Positions 9,529 to 19,943 of a stretch of DNA of 64,000 nucleotides are shown one piece after another. Source of the stretch: JALYXV01 sp963733505. Lineage in GTDB: Bacteria; Actinomycetota; Acidimicrobiia; Acidimicrobiales; Palsa-688. The DNA is taken from positions 124,001 to 188,000 of the forward strand of contig CAVTDW010000027.1 in NCBI GenBank assembly GCA_963733505.1, written 5' to 3'. The notes under the pieces were generated by a model. The model was not told where the DNA came from, did no database searches, and worked only from the letters and a program-made list of their open reading frames with translations. Positions within the stretch are counted from its first letter, which is position 1; each line of letters opens with the position of its first letter. A program made the translations under genes and the position numbers.

Positions 9529-10185
9529 CTAGCCGCCGGTGCCGCCCGCGCCCCCTGTGCCGCCTGCCCCTGCGCCCGAGCTTGCGCCGCCAGCGCCCGC
9601 TGGGGAGATGGTGATGGTGGCGGCCGTGGTCGAACCGTCGGTTCCCTTGGCCCCACTGACGATCACGGTCTGTCCGAGTTGCAGGTCGGACACCGACGCA
9701 CTGGTCGACTTGGTGATTGCGGTCGCGGGGGCCAGATTCACCTTCACGATGTTGCCCGCGGCGTCGGTCAGGAAGAGCGTCGACCCCTCGATGTCGGACA
9801 CCGTGCCGAAGGTGCGGCCGGCGGCGGCGCCCGAGCCCGAGCCCGCGCCCGCTCCGGTACCAGCGCCCGCCGCACCACCAGCCCCCCGCCGGCCGGCCGC
9901 CAGGGCAGCCAGGCCGCTGGTGGCGGCGCTGGTGGTCTTGGTCGACTTGTCATGGTGCTTCTGCAGGACGGCGCCGCCCCAGAAGCCGCACACCGCGAAC
10001 AGGATCAGCGCCAGGATCGCCATGACGGGCGCCACCCGCAGCCCTTTGGGTGCTTCGTTGACCCACTCCTCGTCATCGTCGTCCACGAAGTCGTCCGCCC
10101 GGGGCGGGATCGGGGGCGGGACCGCCTCGTACTCCGGCGACACGGCCACGGAGGGGTACTCGACAGTCGGATCCTGATGGGACAT
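9529..10185 (-). CDS. Membrane-anchored protein with DUF5666-like domain and Gly-rich linkers
   Basis: A 218-residue protein in four parts: an acidic, Pro-rich cytoplasmic N-terminus (FVDDDDEEWVNEAP), one membrane span near residues 52-72, a Gly/Ala linker, and a compact beta domain with TVSDIEGSTLFLTDAAGN and VSDLQLGQTVIVSG. The beta domain resembles the small OB-like DUF5666 domains of exported actinobacterial proteins. It ends in a Gly/Ala/Thr tail. The ATG at 10185 is preferred over a GTG at 10203 because GGAGG lies 5 bases upstream of it. The gene follows the ABC permease closely, so it may be an exported partner of the transporter. Confidence 0.65.
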   Translation of the reverse strand: MSHQDPTVEYPSVAVSPEYEAVPPPIPPRADDFVDDDDEEWVNEAPKGLRVAPVMAILALILFAVCGFWGGAVLQKHHDKSTKTTSAATSGLAALAAGRRGAGGAAGAGTGAGAGSGSGAAAGRTFGTVSDIEGSTLFLTDAAGNIVKVNLAPATAITKSTSASVSDLQLGQTVIVSGAKGTDGSTTAATITISPAGAGGASSGAGAGGTGGAGGTGG

Positions 10186-10199
10186 TGGGTCCTCCGGTT

Positions 10200-11413
10200 T
10201 CACTCGTAGCGCAGGGCGTCGATCGGCCGCAGCGAGGCCGCTCGATTCGCCGGGTAGAGGCCGAAGAAGACGCCCACGACGACTGCAACGCCAAATGCCA
10301 GCAGGATCGAAGACGGGACGATCACCGGCTGGACTCCGTCTATTCGGAACTGGCTCCCGAGCAGCCCCACCACCACCCCGACCACGCCGCCGATCAGCGA
10401 CAGCAGCACCGCCTCGACCAGGAACTGGATCAAGATGGCACTTTTCGGCGCTCCGATGGCTTTGCGGATGCCGATCTCCCGGGTGCGCTCGGTCACCGTC
10501 ACCAACATGATGTTCATGACGCCGATGCCACCGACGAGCAACGAGATGGCGGCGACGGCACCCAACAAGACGGTGAAGGTCCGGTTGTTGGATTGCGAGG
10601 TCTGCAGCAGGCTCCCCTGATTGAGGATCGAGAACGGCAGGGCAGCGGTGGTGGTGTCGTTCCGCGATGCCAGGATCGTCGAGATCTCAGCCTGGGCCGC
10701 CGCCAGCTTGGAGGCCGAGACTCCCTGCACGACCAGCTGGGTGAAGGTCGAGCCCCCAGTGAGCTGGTCCTGGACCGCGGTGTAGGGCGCAATGGCGACC
10801 GCGTCTTGGTTCTGGATGCCGTTGGAGCCTTTTCCGGCCAGCACGCCGATCACCGAGAAGGTGGCGTTGCCGATCTGGACCCGCTGGCCGATCGGGTTGA
10901 CACCGGCGGTGAAGAGGTTGGCCACGGCGTCCTGACCCAACACCACCACCCGGCTGCGATTGGTCACGTCGGCGTCGGTGATCGCCCGTCCGGCCTGCAC
11001 CCGATAGTCGGTGGCCTCGAGATACGACGGCGTGGTCCCCGTCACCGTGACGCTGTAGGTGGCTCCGCTGTAGGTCGCGGTCACGCTCGAGGAGACGACG
11101 GGGGACACGGTGAGCACGTCGGGGGCGGCGGACTTGTCGGACAACGCCTTGACATCGGCGATCGTCAAGGTGACCCGGCGGGACTGGGTGCCGGTCGTGG
11201 ACCGACCGCCGAATCGGCCGCGGTTGATCACCGTGATGGTGTTGGTCCCCAGGCTCTTGATCCGGTTCTGGACCGCGGTGGACGAACCCTTCCCGACAGC
11301 CACCAGGATGATCACCGCCCCGACGCCAATAAGCAGGCCGAGCACGGTCAGGCCCGACCGGAGCTTGTTGGCGCCGATCCCGCGGATGGCGATGCGGATG
11401 TTCTCCACGACGT

Positions 11414-11417
<4 letters not shown>
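10200..11417 (-). CDS. MacB/FtsX-type ABC transporter permease
   Basis: The membrane subunit of a type VII (MacB-like) ABC exporter, which couples cytoplasmic ATP hydrolysis to conformational work on the outer face. The 405 residues show the family layout: one span at about 20-44 (SGLTVLGLLIGVGAVIILVAV), a large extracytoplasmic domain to about 280, then three C-terminal spans (ISLLVGGIGVMNIMLVTVTE begins the first). The TERTREIGIRKAIGAPKSAI segment is the conserved coupling loop. Its GTG start at 11417 overlaps the ATPase stop (GTGA). Substrate unknown; MacB relatives move peptides, lipoproteins or macrolides. Confidence 0.92.
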
Positions 11418-12165
<748 letters not shown>

Positions 12166-12169
<4 letters not shown>

Positions 12170-13807
12170 ACGAGCCTCGGTCTCACCCGCCACCGCCGCC
12201 ACCGCCGCCACCACCGACCACCGCCGCCACCGCCGAAGAACCCTCCGGCACCCCCGACCCCAGCCCGAGTTGCTCCGGTGCCCGTCCCCGTGCCGGTTCC
12301 GGTCCCGGTCGTGATGCTGACCGTTGGCGTGGCGACGACGTCGCCTTCGGTGACGCCGCTGGTGATCTCGGTGGTCTGATCACCGACCAAGCCGGTGGTG
12401 ACGGCCTGGGGGATCTGTTTGCCGCTGCGGACAAGGGTCACGCTCGACGTACCACCTCGCGAGGTGATGTCTGCCGTCGGCAGCTCGAGGACGCCATCGC
12501 GCTGGCTGGTGACCACGCTGACGCTCGCCGTCATGCCCGGCTTGACCCCGGCAGGGGGGTCGACGAGCGCCACCGTCACGTTGTAGGTCACGACATTGCT
12601 GACGACCGTCGAGGTGACGTCGATGCGCACCACCCGACCCTGGACCGCTTGGTTGGGCAGGGCGTTCACCGAAACGGTCGCGGGCTGGTCGACCTGCACC
12701 TTGCTGGCGTCGACCTCGGCGAAGCCCGCCACGACCTGCAGCGTCGCCACATTGTCCAAGGTGATGAACGACGACGTCGTGCTGGAACTCGAACCGGTGC
12801 CGCCCGTGGTCGCGCTGCTCGCCCCCGTCGAGGTCGACGAGGTTCCGCCTCCGCTGACGGTCTGGCCGACGATCCCGTTGACCGCCACCACCGTGGCGTC
12901 GCTCGGCGACGGTCAAGGTGGTGTTGGCCTCGTTGCGCTGCGCCGTCACCAGATTGGCTTCGGCCTGGGTGACCTGGGCCTGCGCCGAGGCCACGCTCGC
13001 CGGCGTGGCCGCCGCCTTGGCGTTGTTGGACGCTTGGGTCGACGACAGGTTGTTCTGCGCCGCGATCAGGCTGTTCTGCGCCTGCTGGATCGCCTGCTCG
13101 TCCTTCAGCTGGCCCGAAGCCTCCTGCTGGGTGGCATTGGTCACGGCGTCATTGTCCTTGGCGACGGTGTTCTGATCCTGTACCAGCTGGGTCGCACATG
13201 ACTGGCCGCCCGTGGGGGCGGCGGTCGTCGCCGTGGCGCAGTTGGCCTGGTCGGCGGTGAACTGGTTGGTGTCACGATTCAGCTGGGCCAACGCCTGATT
13301 TTGGGTGTTCTGGTAGCCGACGGCATTGAGGCCGGCACTCTGCTCGGCGGATGCGACGTTCGATTGCGCCGTCACCACCTGCTGTTGGGCCGTTGCCAAG
13401 GCGACGGCATTCTGCGCCGCCAGGGCGGGGGTCAGCGGCTGTTGCACATTGGCCAGATTGGCCTGAGCCGACGTGAGCGCCGCCGACGCCGAGGTGAGCG
13501 CCGCCTGGGTCTGAGTGTCGTCGACCTTGGCCAGGACCTGGCCCGCCTTCACCTGATCGCCTGCCTTGACGTCGACCTCGGTCACCGTGCCGCTGGCCTG
13601 AAAGTTGACCGCCAGCGCCGTCGAGGGCGCCACGTTTCCCGTCGCCGTCACCGTCGCCTGAACGGTCCCCACCTGCACCGTCGCCGTGCGGGTAATTGAC
13701 TTCGCGGACGCCGAGCCATAGATCGTGCGCACGGCCAGCCAGGCCACGACGAAGATGACGACGGCCAACGCGGCGCTGATCGTGACCGTTCGAGTTCTAG
13801 AACTCAT
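12166..13807 (-). CDS. HlyD/MacA-like membrane-fusion adaptor, one frameshift
   Basis: The adaptor subunit of the MacB-type exporter. An N-terminal signal anchor spans about residues 8-28. A half-lipoyl segment (NFQASGTVTEVDVKAGDQVK) follows, then a long Gln/Ala-rich coiled coil, the second half-lipoyl segment, and beta-barrel domains (VQGRVVRIDVTSTVV). The frame slips by one base at about 12895-12905, just after the coiled coil. Removing one base joins TLTVAE to DATVVAVNGIVGQ. Corrected length is about 546 residues. The end is Gly-rich: the present frame stops at 12166, while a neighbouring frame would end in a poly-Gly run at 12183. It starts 15 bases after the lipoprotein stop. Confidence 0.85.
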
Positions 13808-13822
13808 CGGGATACCCAGCAG

Positions 13823-14459
13823 TCACGGCTTCGACGTGGTCGTAGTCGAGCCCGCCCCCGGCGCGGGCCGCAACGCCACGCAGTGGTCGCGCGCCGCCTG
13901 CAGCCCGGGGTTGGTGGTCGCGGTCGAGTCGGTACCGCCCGCGCCACCAGCGCCACCGCCACCGCCGCCGAAGATGCCCGCTCCCGCCCTGGCTGAGCGG
14001 CGGCAACGTGGTGCCGCCGTGGGTCATCAGATAGGTCTGCAGGCAGTTGTAATACAGCTGAAACTGCGGGTTGTTCTGGAGGTTGCCCCGGTTGGGAAGC
14101 GTGCTGTTGCAGGCCGACAGGGCCGCCTGCCACTGCTGCGACGTCACGCCAGCCGGAAGTGTCGTCGTGGGAATCGAGCGACCCGTGCCGCCCGTGCCGC
14201 CGGTGCCGCCCGTCCCACCGGTGCCGCCCGCGCCGCCTCGACCGGCGAACCCGAGGCCGCTCCCGGCAGGGACCGTGACGCCGTGGCTCTGCATGCACTG
14301 GCGGAACGCTTCTTGGCGGGCGCCGCGCCCGGCAACGGTCGTGGTGGTCACCGGTGCCACCGCCTTGGTCGAACCACCGCCGCAAGCGGCGAGGGCGATA
14401 CCCATCACGAGAACCACTGCGGCACTACCCACGGGTTGCCCGACCCAACTCCTGCTCAT
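13823..14459 (-). CDS. Gly-rich lipoprotein with conserved cysteines, one frameshift
   Basis: Probable secreted lipoprotein of about 211 residues, with a signal peptide ending in the lipobox IALAAC. The mature part holds RQCMQSHGV, a run of GGTGGTGG repeats, then LSACNSTL and YYNCLQTYLM. The frame breaks near 13975-13985. Dropping one base yields a Gly-rich stretch and RDHCVALRP, ending in a Thr/Ser tail at 13823. This restores a further Cys and leaves a clean 15-base gap to the adaptor gene. AAAGGA lies 6 bases before the ATG at 14459. It is the first gene of the export operon. Function unknown; an exported partner of the ABC system is an inference. Confidence 0.7.
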
Positions 14460-14800
14460 ACGACGTCCTTTCCAGCACGGCCTGGGTTCACCCAACTACG
14501 TCCGCCTGAACGGATCCTGAGAGTCCTCTGTGTCCTCGATGAGAGGCCGAGCGTCGCCGGAGCGCCGCCGAGCCGGCACCTGCGGGTATCTCGCGACCTT
14601 GCCACGACGCCGCAACGTTGCGTTCAGATTGTTGCCTGCTCAAATAACTCTGAACGGACATCGCATCGAATCGCGCCGTTTCCGGCCTTTTCGGGAGAAA
14701 TGATCGAAACGGCCAAGGCATCGATGCGGGGCTCTCAATACGATATTCTTTGCGCGCAGGAACTCGAAGTTGGAACCTCTTGGGGCAGAAGGGGATAAGG
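14460..14800. other. Divergent intergenic region upstream of the export operon and LuxR-type gene B
   Basis: Noncoding by my reading, and visibly less GC-rich than the flanking genes. It separates two divergent genes, so promoters for both should lie here. It contains a perfect 12-base palindrome (14611-14622) and an inverted repeat GTTCAGA/TCTGAAC (14622-14628 and 14649-14655). A shorter palindrome GCATCGATGC occurs near 14718. No convincing -35/-10 pair was identified. Confidence 0.6.
14611..14622. promoter_or_regulatory. Operator-like palindrome
   Basis: CGCAACGTTGCG is a perfect 12-base dyad, next to a second inverted repeat, in the divergent region between the lipoprotein and the LuxR-type HTH gene. 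LuxR-family dimers bind such dyads, so self-regulation or control of the export operon is possible. This is unproven. Confidence 0.35.
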
Positions 14801-15034
14801 GTGCTGACACTGGATGAGACGGACAGTTACCGATATTCCCAGGAGGCGCTGACTCCGCGGGAGGTTGCCGTTCTGCGGTTGATCGGCGAGGGACTTTCCG
14901 CCGAAGGGATTGCCCGCAGGCTCGCGTACTCCGAAAGCACCATCAAGAAGACGATCCATCAGGTCATGCGCCAACTCGGCGCCAGAAATCGTACTCACGC
15001 GGTTGCGATTGCTATCCGGTGCAACCTGATCTGA
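14801..15034 (+). CDS. Stand-alone LuxR-type HTH regulator (B)
   Basis: A 77-residue protein that is almost only a LuxR/GerE HTH domain: LTPREVAVLRLIGEGLS, GIARRLAYSESTIKK, then QVMRQLGARNRTHAVAIAIR. It closely parallels the protein encoded at 7683-8015, sharing YSESTIKK and NRTHAVAIA. GTG 14801 is chosen because AAGGGGATAAGG precedes it; an in-frame TTG at 14750 would add 17 residues without family support. There is no receiver domain, so it resembles the small single-domain LuxR regulators of actinobacteria. It is divergent from the lipoprotein gene. Confidence 0.85.
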   Translation: MLTLDETDSYRYSQEALTPREVAVLRLIGEGLSAEGIARRLAYSESTIKKTIHQVMRQLGARNRTHAVAIAIRCNLI

Positions 15035-15074
15035 ATATCGTTGCGATATGCAATAGTTGCAGCGGTAAAACTTT

Positions 15075-16436
15075 TCAGCCGATTGCCTGCGCTACCGCGT
15101 GGGCGAGTCTGGCGGCCGCGGCTTCCGCTTCGGCATGCGTCGGCGCCTCCACCATGACCCGGACCAACGCTTCGGTGCCGCTGCCGCGCAACACGACCCG
15201 GCCCCGGTCGCCGAAGCTCGCCTCCACCGCTTCCACCTCGGCCCACACCTCGGCTGCGTCCGCCAAGCCACCGGGGTGGGCCACGGGCACATTGCGCAGC
15301 ACCTGAGGGAGGCGCACCATGGCATCTCCCGCCAGCGAGGCCAGCGACCGGCCTGCGCGGGCAACGGCGTCCAGCAGCTGCAGCCCCGTCAGCATGCCGT
15401 CGCCCGTGGTGGCCAGGTCCCGGAAGATCACATGGCCGGACTGTTCGCCCCCGAGCGACCAACCGCCGCGGTCGAGCGCCTCAAGGACGTAACGGTCCCC
15501 GACCGGCGTGGTGTGCACCGCCACGCCGTGGTCGGCCATGGCCAGGTGAAACCCGAGGTTGGTCATGACCGTCACCACCACCGTCGCACCGGCCAGCTCC
15601 CCCCGGGCCATTCGGTCCAGCGCCAGCGCCGCGATCATCTGGTCGCCGTCGACCACCGATCCGGTGTGGTCGACCGCGATCACCCGGTCAGCGTCGCCGT
15701 CGAGCGCCAGGCCGACGTCGGCACCGGCCTCCACCACCGCCGCCTGAAGGCCCGCGGGATAGGTCGACCCGCACCGCTCGTTGATGTTGGTCCCGTCGGG
15801 CTGGTTGGCCAGCACGGCCACCACGTCGGCGCCGGCCATCCGCAGCAACTCCGGTGCGGTCACCGACGCGGCTCCGTTGGCGCAATCGACGGCGACGCGC
15901 AGGCCGTCGAGTCGCCGCCCCTCGAGCGAGGCCAGGACCAGGCGCTCGTAGCGTTGCCGGCTGGCAGCCTCCAGGGCCGCCCCTGCCATCGACGCCCCAA
16001 GGGCAGCACCGGCGTCGAAGAGCGTCGGGGCCGCCCCTTTTCCCAGCTCCGCTTCTAGGGCGGTCTCCAGTTCGGCCTCGACCTCGTCGGCCAGCTTGCG
16101 CCCGCCGGCTGCGAACAGTTTGATCCCGTTGTCGGAGAACGGGTTGTGCGACGCCGAGATCATGGCCGCCGGCACCCCGTCCATGGCTGCCAGCGCGGCG
16201 ACACCCGGCGTCGGGAGCACGCCCAGGTCGATGACGGCGATCCCCTCGTGCGCGATGCCGGCGCTCAGCGCCGCCTGAAGGGCCGGCCCCGACACCCGCG
16301 TGTCGCGCCCGATCAGGAATCTGGGGCCGCCCAGCACCCGGGCCGCGGCGCGCCCGAGCGCCGCCACGAACTCGGGCGTCAACTCGACGTGCGCCACGCC
16401 GCGCACACCGTCGGTGCCGAACTTCGGCGTCACCAC
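15075..16436 (-). CDS. glmM: Phosphoglucosamine mutase
   Basis: Converts glucosamine-6-phosphate to glucosamine-1-phosphate, the step after GlmS towards UDP-GlcNAc. The 453 residues show FGTDGVRGVA near the N-terminus, the phosphoserine loop ISASHNPFSDNGIK, the metal loop ALDGDADRVIAVD, the sugar-binding GGEQSGHVIF and the phosphate-binding RGSGTEALVRVM. The start is GTG 16436, 13 bases after the rpsI stop; the next codon, GTG 16433, is equally possible. rplM-rpsI-glmM is a common actinobacterial order, normally followed by glmS; here glmS lies 10 kb away. Confidence 0.95.
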   Translation of the reverse strand: MVTPKFGTDGVRGVAHVELTPEFVAALGRAAARVLGGPRFLIGRDTRVSGPALQAALSAGIAHEGIAVIDLGVLPTPGVAALAAMDGVPAAMISASHNPFSDNGIKLFAAGGRKLADEVEAELETALEAELGKGAAPTLFDAGAALGASMAGAALEAASRQRYERLVLASLEGRRLDGLRVAVDCANGAASVTAPELLRMAGADVVAVLANQPDGTNINERCGSTYPAGLQAAVVEAGADVGLALDGDADRVIAVDHTGSVVDGDQMIAALALDRMARGELAGATVVVTVMTNLGFHLAMADHGVAVHTTPVGDRYVLEALDRGGWSLGGEQSGHVIFRDLATTGDGMLTGLQLLDAVARAGRSLASLAGDAMVRLPQVLRNVPVAHPGGLADAAEVWAEVEAVEASFGDRGRVVLRGSGTEALVRVMVEAPTHAEAEAAAARLAHAVAQAIG

Positions 16437-16449
16437 GACGCCGCGGCCG

Positions 16450-16845
16450 CTAGCGCTTGGAGTACTGCGGCGCCTTGCGGGCCTTCTTGAGCCCGTACTT
16501 CTTCGATTCCTTCTCCCGGGAGTCACGGGTGAGGAAGCCGGCTCGCTTCAGGGTGTCGCGCAGGTCCGGCTCCAACTCCGCCAGTGCCCGTGCGATGCCG
16601 AGGCGCAGGGCGCCGGCCTGGCCCGAGATCCCGCCGCCGTTCATGGTGGCGTCGACGTTGTAGTCCTCGGTCTTCTCGGTGAGCCGCAGCGGTTCGCCGA
16701 TCAGCATGCGGTGCGTCGCCGAGGGGAAGTAGTCCTCGATGGGCCGCTTGTTGACGGTGATGACCGCACCGTCGCCGGGGCGCAGGCGGACGCGGGCGAC
16801 CGCCGCCTTGCGGCGACCGGTCGTCTGGATCAACGGCTTGGGCAC
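16450..16845 (-). CDS. rpsI: 30S ribosomal protein S9
   Basis: Small-subunit head protein whose C-terminal tail reaches the P-site tRNA. The 131 residues include TTGRRKAAVARVRL and the GGGISGQAGALRLGIARAL segment, and end in the expected basic tail KKARKAPQYSKR. It follows rplM by 17 bases and precedes glmM by 13. Confidence 0.97.
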   Translation of the reverse strand: MPKPLIQTTGRRKAAVARVRLRPGDGAVITVNKRPIEDYFPSATHRMLIGEPLRLTEKTEDYNVDATMNGGGISGQAGALRLGIARALAELEPDLRDTLKRAGFLTRDSREKESKKYGLKKARKAPQYSKR

Positions 16846-16862
16846 TGTGGTGATGCTCCTTG

Positions 16863-17333
16863 TCAGCGAGACGTGTTGGCGGGCGATGTCCGGCGCACCG
16901 AGTGATCAACCTCGAGCGGGCGGGGCATCTGGGCGCTGTGGGGGTGGGTCGGGCCGGCGTAGACCTTGAGCTTCTTCAACATCTGGCGACCGAGCGGACC
17001 CTTGGGCAGCATCCCCTTGACCGAACGGCGGATGGTCTCGGCCGGGTCCTTGTCGAGGAGGTCCTTGTAGGTGCGCGTCGTGAGGGCGCCGGGGTAGCCG
17101 GAGTGGTGGTAGTGCAACTTCTTGGACGCCTTGTCGGCGGTCATCACGACCTTGGCCGCGTTGACGATGATCACGTGGTCGCCGGTGTCGACGTGGGGGG
17201 CGAAGATGGGCTTGTGCTTGCCCCGGAGGACCCGCGCCACCTCCGACGCCAAGCGCCCCAAGACGGCGCCGTCGGCGTCGACGGTGTACCAGACGCGTTG
17301 GATGTCGGCCGATTTGGGCGAGAACGTGCGCAC
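16863..17333 (-). CDS. rplM: 50S ribosomal protein L13
   Basis: Early-assembly large-subunit protein. It shows WYTVDADGAVLGRLASEVA near the start, GDHVIIVNAAKV and KMLPKGPLGRQMLKKLKVY-like signatures (here GMLPKGPLGRQM), and the closing GPTHPHSAQ. The GTG at 17333 is used because AAAGGAAC precedes it; upstream in-frame starts only add non-conserved residues. About ten residues of extra C-terminal tail follow the usual end. Confidence 0.96.
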   Translation of the reverse strand: MRTFSPKSADIQRVWYTVDADGAVLGRLASEVARVLRGKHKPIFAPHVDTGDHVIIVNAAKVVMTADKASKKLHYHHSGYPGALTTRTYKDLLDKDPAETIRRSVKGMLPKGPLGRQMLKKLKVYAGPTHPHSAQMPRPLEVDHSVRRTSPANTSR

Positions 17334-17448
17334 ATCGTTCCTTTGGAGAAGGGGGAAAAGGTAGGCGTGCCGCGTCGGGCCGCCGGGCCATCGATCAGGA
17401 TACGGCGCGACGAGCGCCGAGGCAATCGGTGCCGTCCGAAAGCGGCAA

Positions 17449-17476
17449 TTCAGGATCAACCGACCTGGGGTACGGT
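17449..17476 (+). promoter_or_regulatory. Candidate promoter for coxB-ctaD-ctaF (leaderless)
   Basis: TTCAGG (17449-17454) and TACGGT (17471-17476) are separated by 16 bases. The expected transcription start falls on or next to the GTG at 17482, and no ribosome site is present. That fits a leaderless mRNA, which is common in actinobacteria. Confidence 0.4.
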
Positions 17477-17481
17477 AGCAA

Positions 17482-18261
17482 GTGGTGCCTCCCGCGCTCC
17501 TCCGCCGCTGGCAGGTTGCGGTCGCCCGTACCGGCGCGTGGCTGCTGGCAGGGGTCGGGATCGCGGTGCTGCTGGCCGCGTGCACCGGCGACACCCAGCC
17601 CCGCTACGGAATGCCGACGCCGGTGACCCGCCAGGGCCATTCGACCTTGCACTTGTGGCAGGGGGTCTTCGTCACCGCGGCAGTCGTCGGGGCCATCGTG
17701 TGGGGACTCATCTTCTGGTCGGTGTTCCGCTACCGCAAGCGGAGGGGCGACGAGAGCCTGCCCAAGCAGACCGAGTACCACATCCCCATGGAGATCTCCT
17801 ACACGATCATCCCGATCATCATCGTGGCGGTCATCTTCATCTTCACCGTCAAGGTCGAGAACCGCGTCGACCGCACGTCCGCCGCCCCGGCGGTCTCGGT
17901 GCGGGTGGAGGCGTTCCAATGGGGCTGGCGCTTCACCTACCTGCGGCCCGACGGGACGCCGGCGGGGCCGCCGATCGTGGGGGACCAGTTGTCGCCGCCG
18001 ACATTGACGTTGCCCGCGTTTTCCACGGTGCGCCTGACGCTGATCTCCGACGATGTGCCGCACTCGTTCTATGTTCCCAACTTCCTCTTCAAGCGAGATC
18101 TCATCCCGAAGGTCGACAACACGGTGGAGCTGTACATCGACAAGGTGGGCACGTTCCCGGGACACTGCGCCGAGTTCTGCGGGCTGCACCATCCCGACAT
18201 GGGCTTCCAAGTGGTGTCGGTCCCTCAGAACCAGTTCGTCATACCGGGAGCCAGCGCATGA
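17482..18261 (+). CDS. ctaC: Cytochrome c oxidase subunit II (CuA)
   Basis: Accepts electrons from cytochrome c at its CuA centre and passes them to subunit I. The 259 residues begin with a lipoprotein signal ending LLAAC. Two membrane spans follow at about 56-78 and 98-118. The cupredoxin domain carries HSFYVPNFLFKRD and the CuA loop GHCAEFCGLHHPDM with both cysteines, both histidines and the methionine ligand. The VEAFQWGWRF aromatic stretch is present. GTG 17482 (or 17485) is the start. It overlaps ctaD by four bases (ATGA). Confidence 0.96.
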   Translation: MVPPALLRRWQVAVARTGAWLLAGVGIAVLLAACTGDTQPRYGMPTPVTRQGHSTLHLWQGVFVTAAVVGAIVWGLIFWSVFRYRKRRGDESLPKQTEYHIPMEISYTIIPIIIVAVIFIFTVKVENRVDRTSAAPAVSVRVEAFQWGWRFTYLRPDGTPAGPPIVGDQLSPPTLTLPAFSTVRLTLISDDVPHSFYVPNFLFKRDLIPKVDNTVELYIDKVGTFPGHCAEFCGLHHPDMGFQVVSVPQNQFVIPGASA

Positions 18262-19943
18262 CGCTTGTCGGTGATCCGCCCCGCAAGGCCGGGGAAGCGG
18301 GCCCTCCTTCAGTCGAGGATCGACCGCTGACCCAGATCATTCCGGGACCGCGCCCACGCGGCGTCCTCGGATGGTTGACCACGGCCGACCACAAGAAGAT
18401 CGGGATCATGTACATGGTCACGGCCTTCGCCTTCTTCCTGCTGGGGGGATTGCTGGCCGAGGCGATGCGGACCCAGCTGGCCACCGCCAACAGCACCTTC
18501 ACCACCGAGTCGACCTACAACCAGTGGTTCACGATGCACGGGAGCATCATGATGTTCCTGTTCGCCGGGCCCTTCGCGTTCGGGCTGGCCAACTACCTGG
18601 TGCCGCTTCAGATCGGCGCCCCCGACATGGCCTTCCCCCGGCTCAACGCCCTGTCCTACTGGCTGTACCTGGGCGGCGGCCTCGTCATGGTGTCGGGCTT
18701 TTTGACCTCCCGGGGGGCGGCCAACTTCGGCTGGTTCGCGTACGCGCCCCTGACCGAGGCCATCCACTCCCCCGGCCCCGGCGCCGACCTGTGGATCATG
18801 GGCGTCGCCTTGACGGGGTTCTCGGGCATCTTGACGGCCGTCAACCTGGTGACCACCGTGTTCGGGCTACGGGCGCCGGGGATGGTCATGTTCCGGGTGC
18901 CCATCTTCACCTGGAACATGCTGGTGACCAGCTTCCTCATCATCATGGCCTTCCCGGTGCTCACCGCCGCCTTGGCCATGCTCTACGCCGACCGTCACCT
19001 CGGCGCGCACTTCTTCGACCCGATCGGTGGTGGGTCGCCGATCCTGTGGCAGCACCTGTTCTGGTTCTTCGGCCACCCCGAGGTCTACATCCTGATCCTG
19101 CCGTACTTCGGGGTGATCACCGATCTGATACCGACGTTCGCCCGCAAACCGTTGTTCGGGTACAAGGGGATGGTCTTCGCCACCCTGTCGATCGCCGGAC
19201 TGTCCGTCGGGGTATGGGCCCACCACATGTTCGCGACCGGGGCGGTGCTGCTGCCGTTCTTCTCGGCCATGTCGCTGTTGATCGCGGTGCCCACCGGGAT
19301 CAAGTTCTTCAACTGGATCGGCACCATGTGGCATGGTCAGTTGACCTTCGAGGCGCCGATGCTCTTCGCGGTCGGGTTCATGTTGCTGTTCCTCATCGGC
19401 GGCCTGAGCGGGGTCATGCTGGCGTCGCCGCCGATCGACTTCCATGTGACCGACACCTACTTCGTGGTGGCCCACATGCACTACGTCCTCTTCGGCGGAT
19501 CGGTGTTCGCGGTGTTCGCCGCCATCTACTACTGGTGGCCCAAGTGGACCGGGAAGAAGCTTCACGAGGGGTGGGCGCGGGTGAACTTCGTGCTGCTGTT
19601 CGTCGGGTTCAACTTGACGTTTTTCCCCCAGCACGAGCTGGGCCTGCGGGGCATGCCCCGGCGCATCGCCGTCTACCCCGCCGACCAGCACTGGACGTTC
19701 CTCAACCAACTGTCGACGGCCGGGGCCTACCTCCTGGGGATCGCGGTGCTGCCCTTCTTGTGGAACGTGTACCGGACGTGGCGGCGCGGCGAGCGCGTGG
19801 GGGACAACCCGTGGGGGGCGGGGACACTGGAGTGGGCCACGAGTTCGCCGCCGCCCGAACACAACTTCGACTCCCTCCCGCCCATCCGGTCCAACCGTCC
19901 GGTGTGGGACCGGGACCACCCCGACGCCCCTGCGGTGCGCTGA
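18258..19943 (+). CDS. ctaD: Cytochrome c oxidase subunit I (haem-copper, aa3-type)
   Basis: Catalytic subunit reducing O2 to water and pumping protons. The 561-residue membrane protein has the low-spin haem ligand in WFTMHGSIMMF, the HPEVYILILPYFG segment with the CuB histidine cross-linked to Tyr, the WAHHMFATG histidine pair, and the haem a3/a ligands in YFVVAHMHYVLFGG. The Glu of the D-channel family (GHPEVY) marks a type A oxidase. The 39-residue N-terminal stretch before the first span is hydrophilic, as in other actinobacteria. It is coupled to coxB upstream and ctaF downstream. Confidence 0.97.
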   Translation: MTLVGDPPRKAGEAGPPSVEDRPLTQIIPGPRPRGVLGWLTTADHKKIGIMYMVTAFAFFLLGGLLAEAMRTQLATANSTFTTESTYNQWFTMHGSIMMFLFAGPFAFGLANYLVPLQIGAPDMAFPRLNALSYWLYLGGGLVMVSGFLTSRGAANFGWFAYAPLTEAIHSPGPGADLWIMGVALTGFSGILTAVNLVTTVFGLRAPGMVMFRVPIFTWNMLVTSFLIIMAFPVLTAALAMLYADRHLGAHFFDPIGGGSPILWQHLFWFFGHPEVYILILPYFGVITDLIPTFARKPLFGYKGMVFATLSIAGLSVGVWAHHMFATGAVLLPFFSAMSLLIAVPTGIKFFNWIGTMWHGQLTFEAPMLFAVGFMLLFLIGGLSGVMLASPPIDFHVTDTYFVVAHMHYVLFGGSVFAVFAAIYYWWPKWTGKKLHEGWARVNFVLLFVGFNLTFFPQHELGLRGMPRRIAVYPADQHWTFLNQLSTAGAYLLGIAVLPFLWNVYRTWRRGERVGDNPWGAGTLEWATSSPPPEHNFDSLPPIRSNRPVWDRDHPDAPAVR

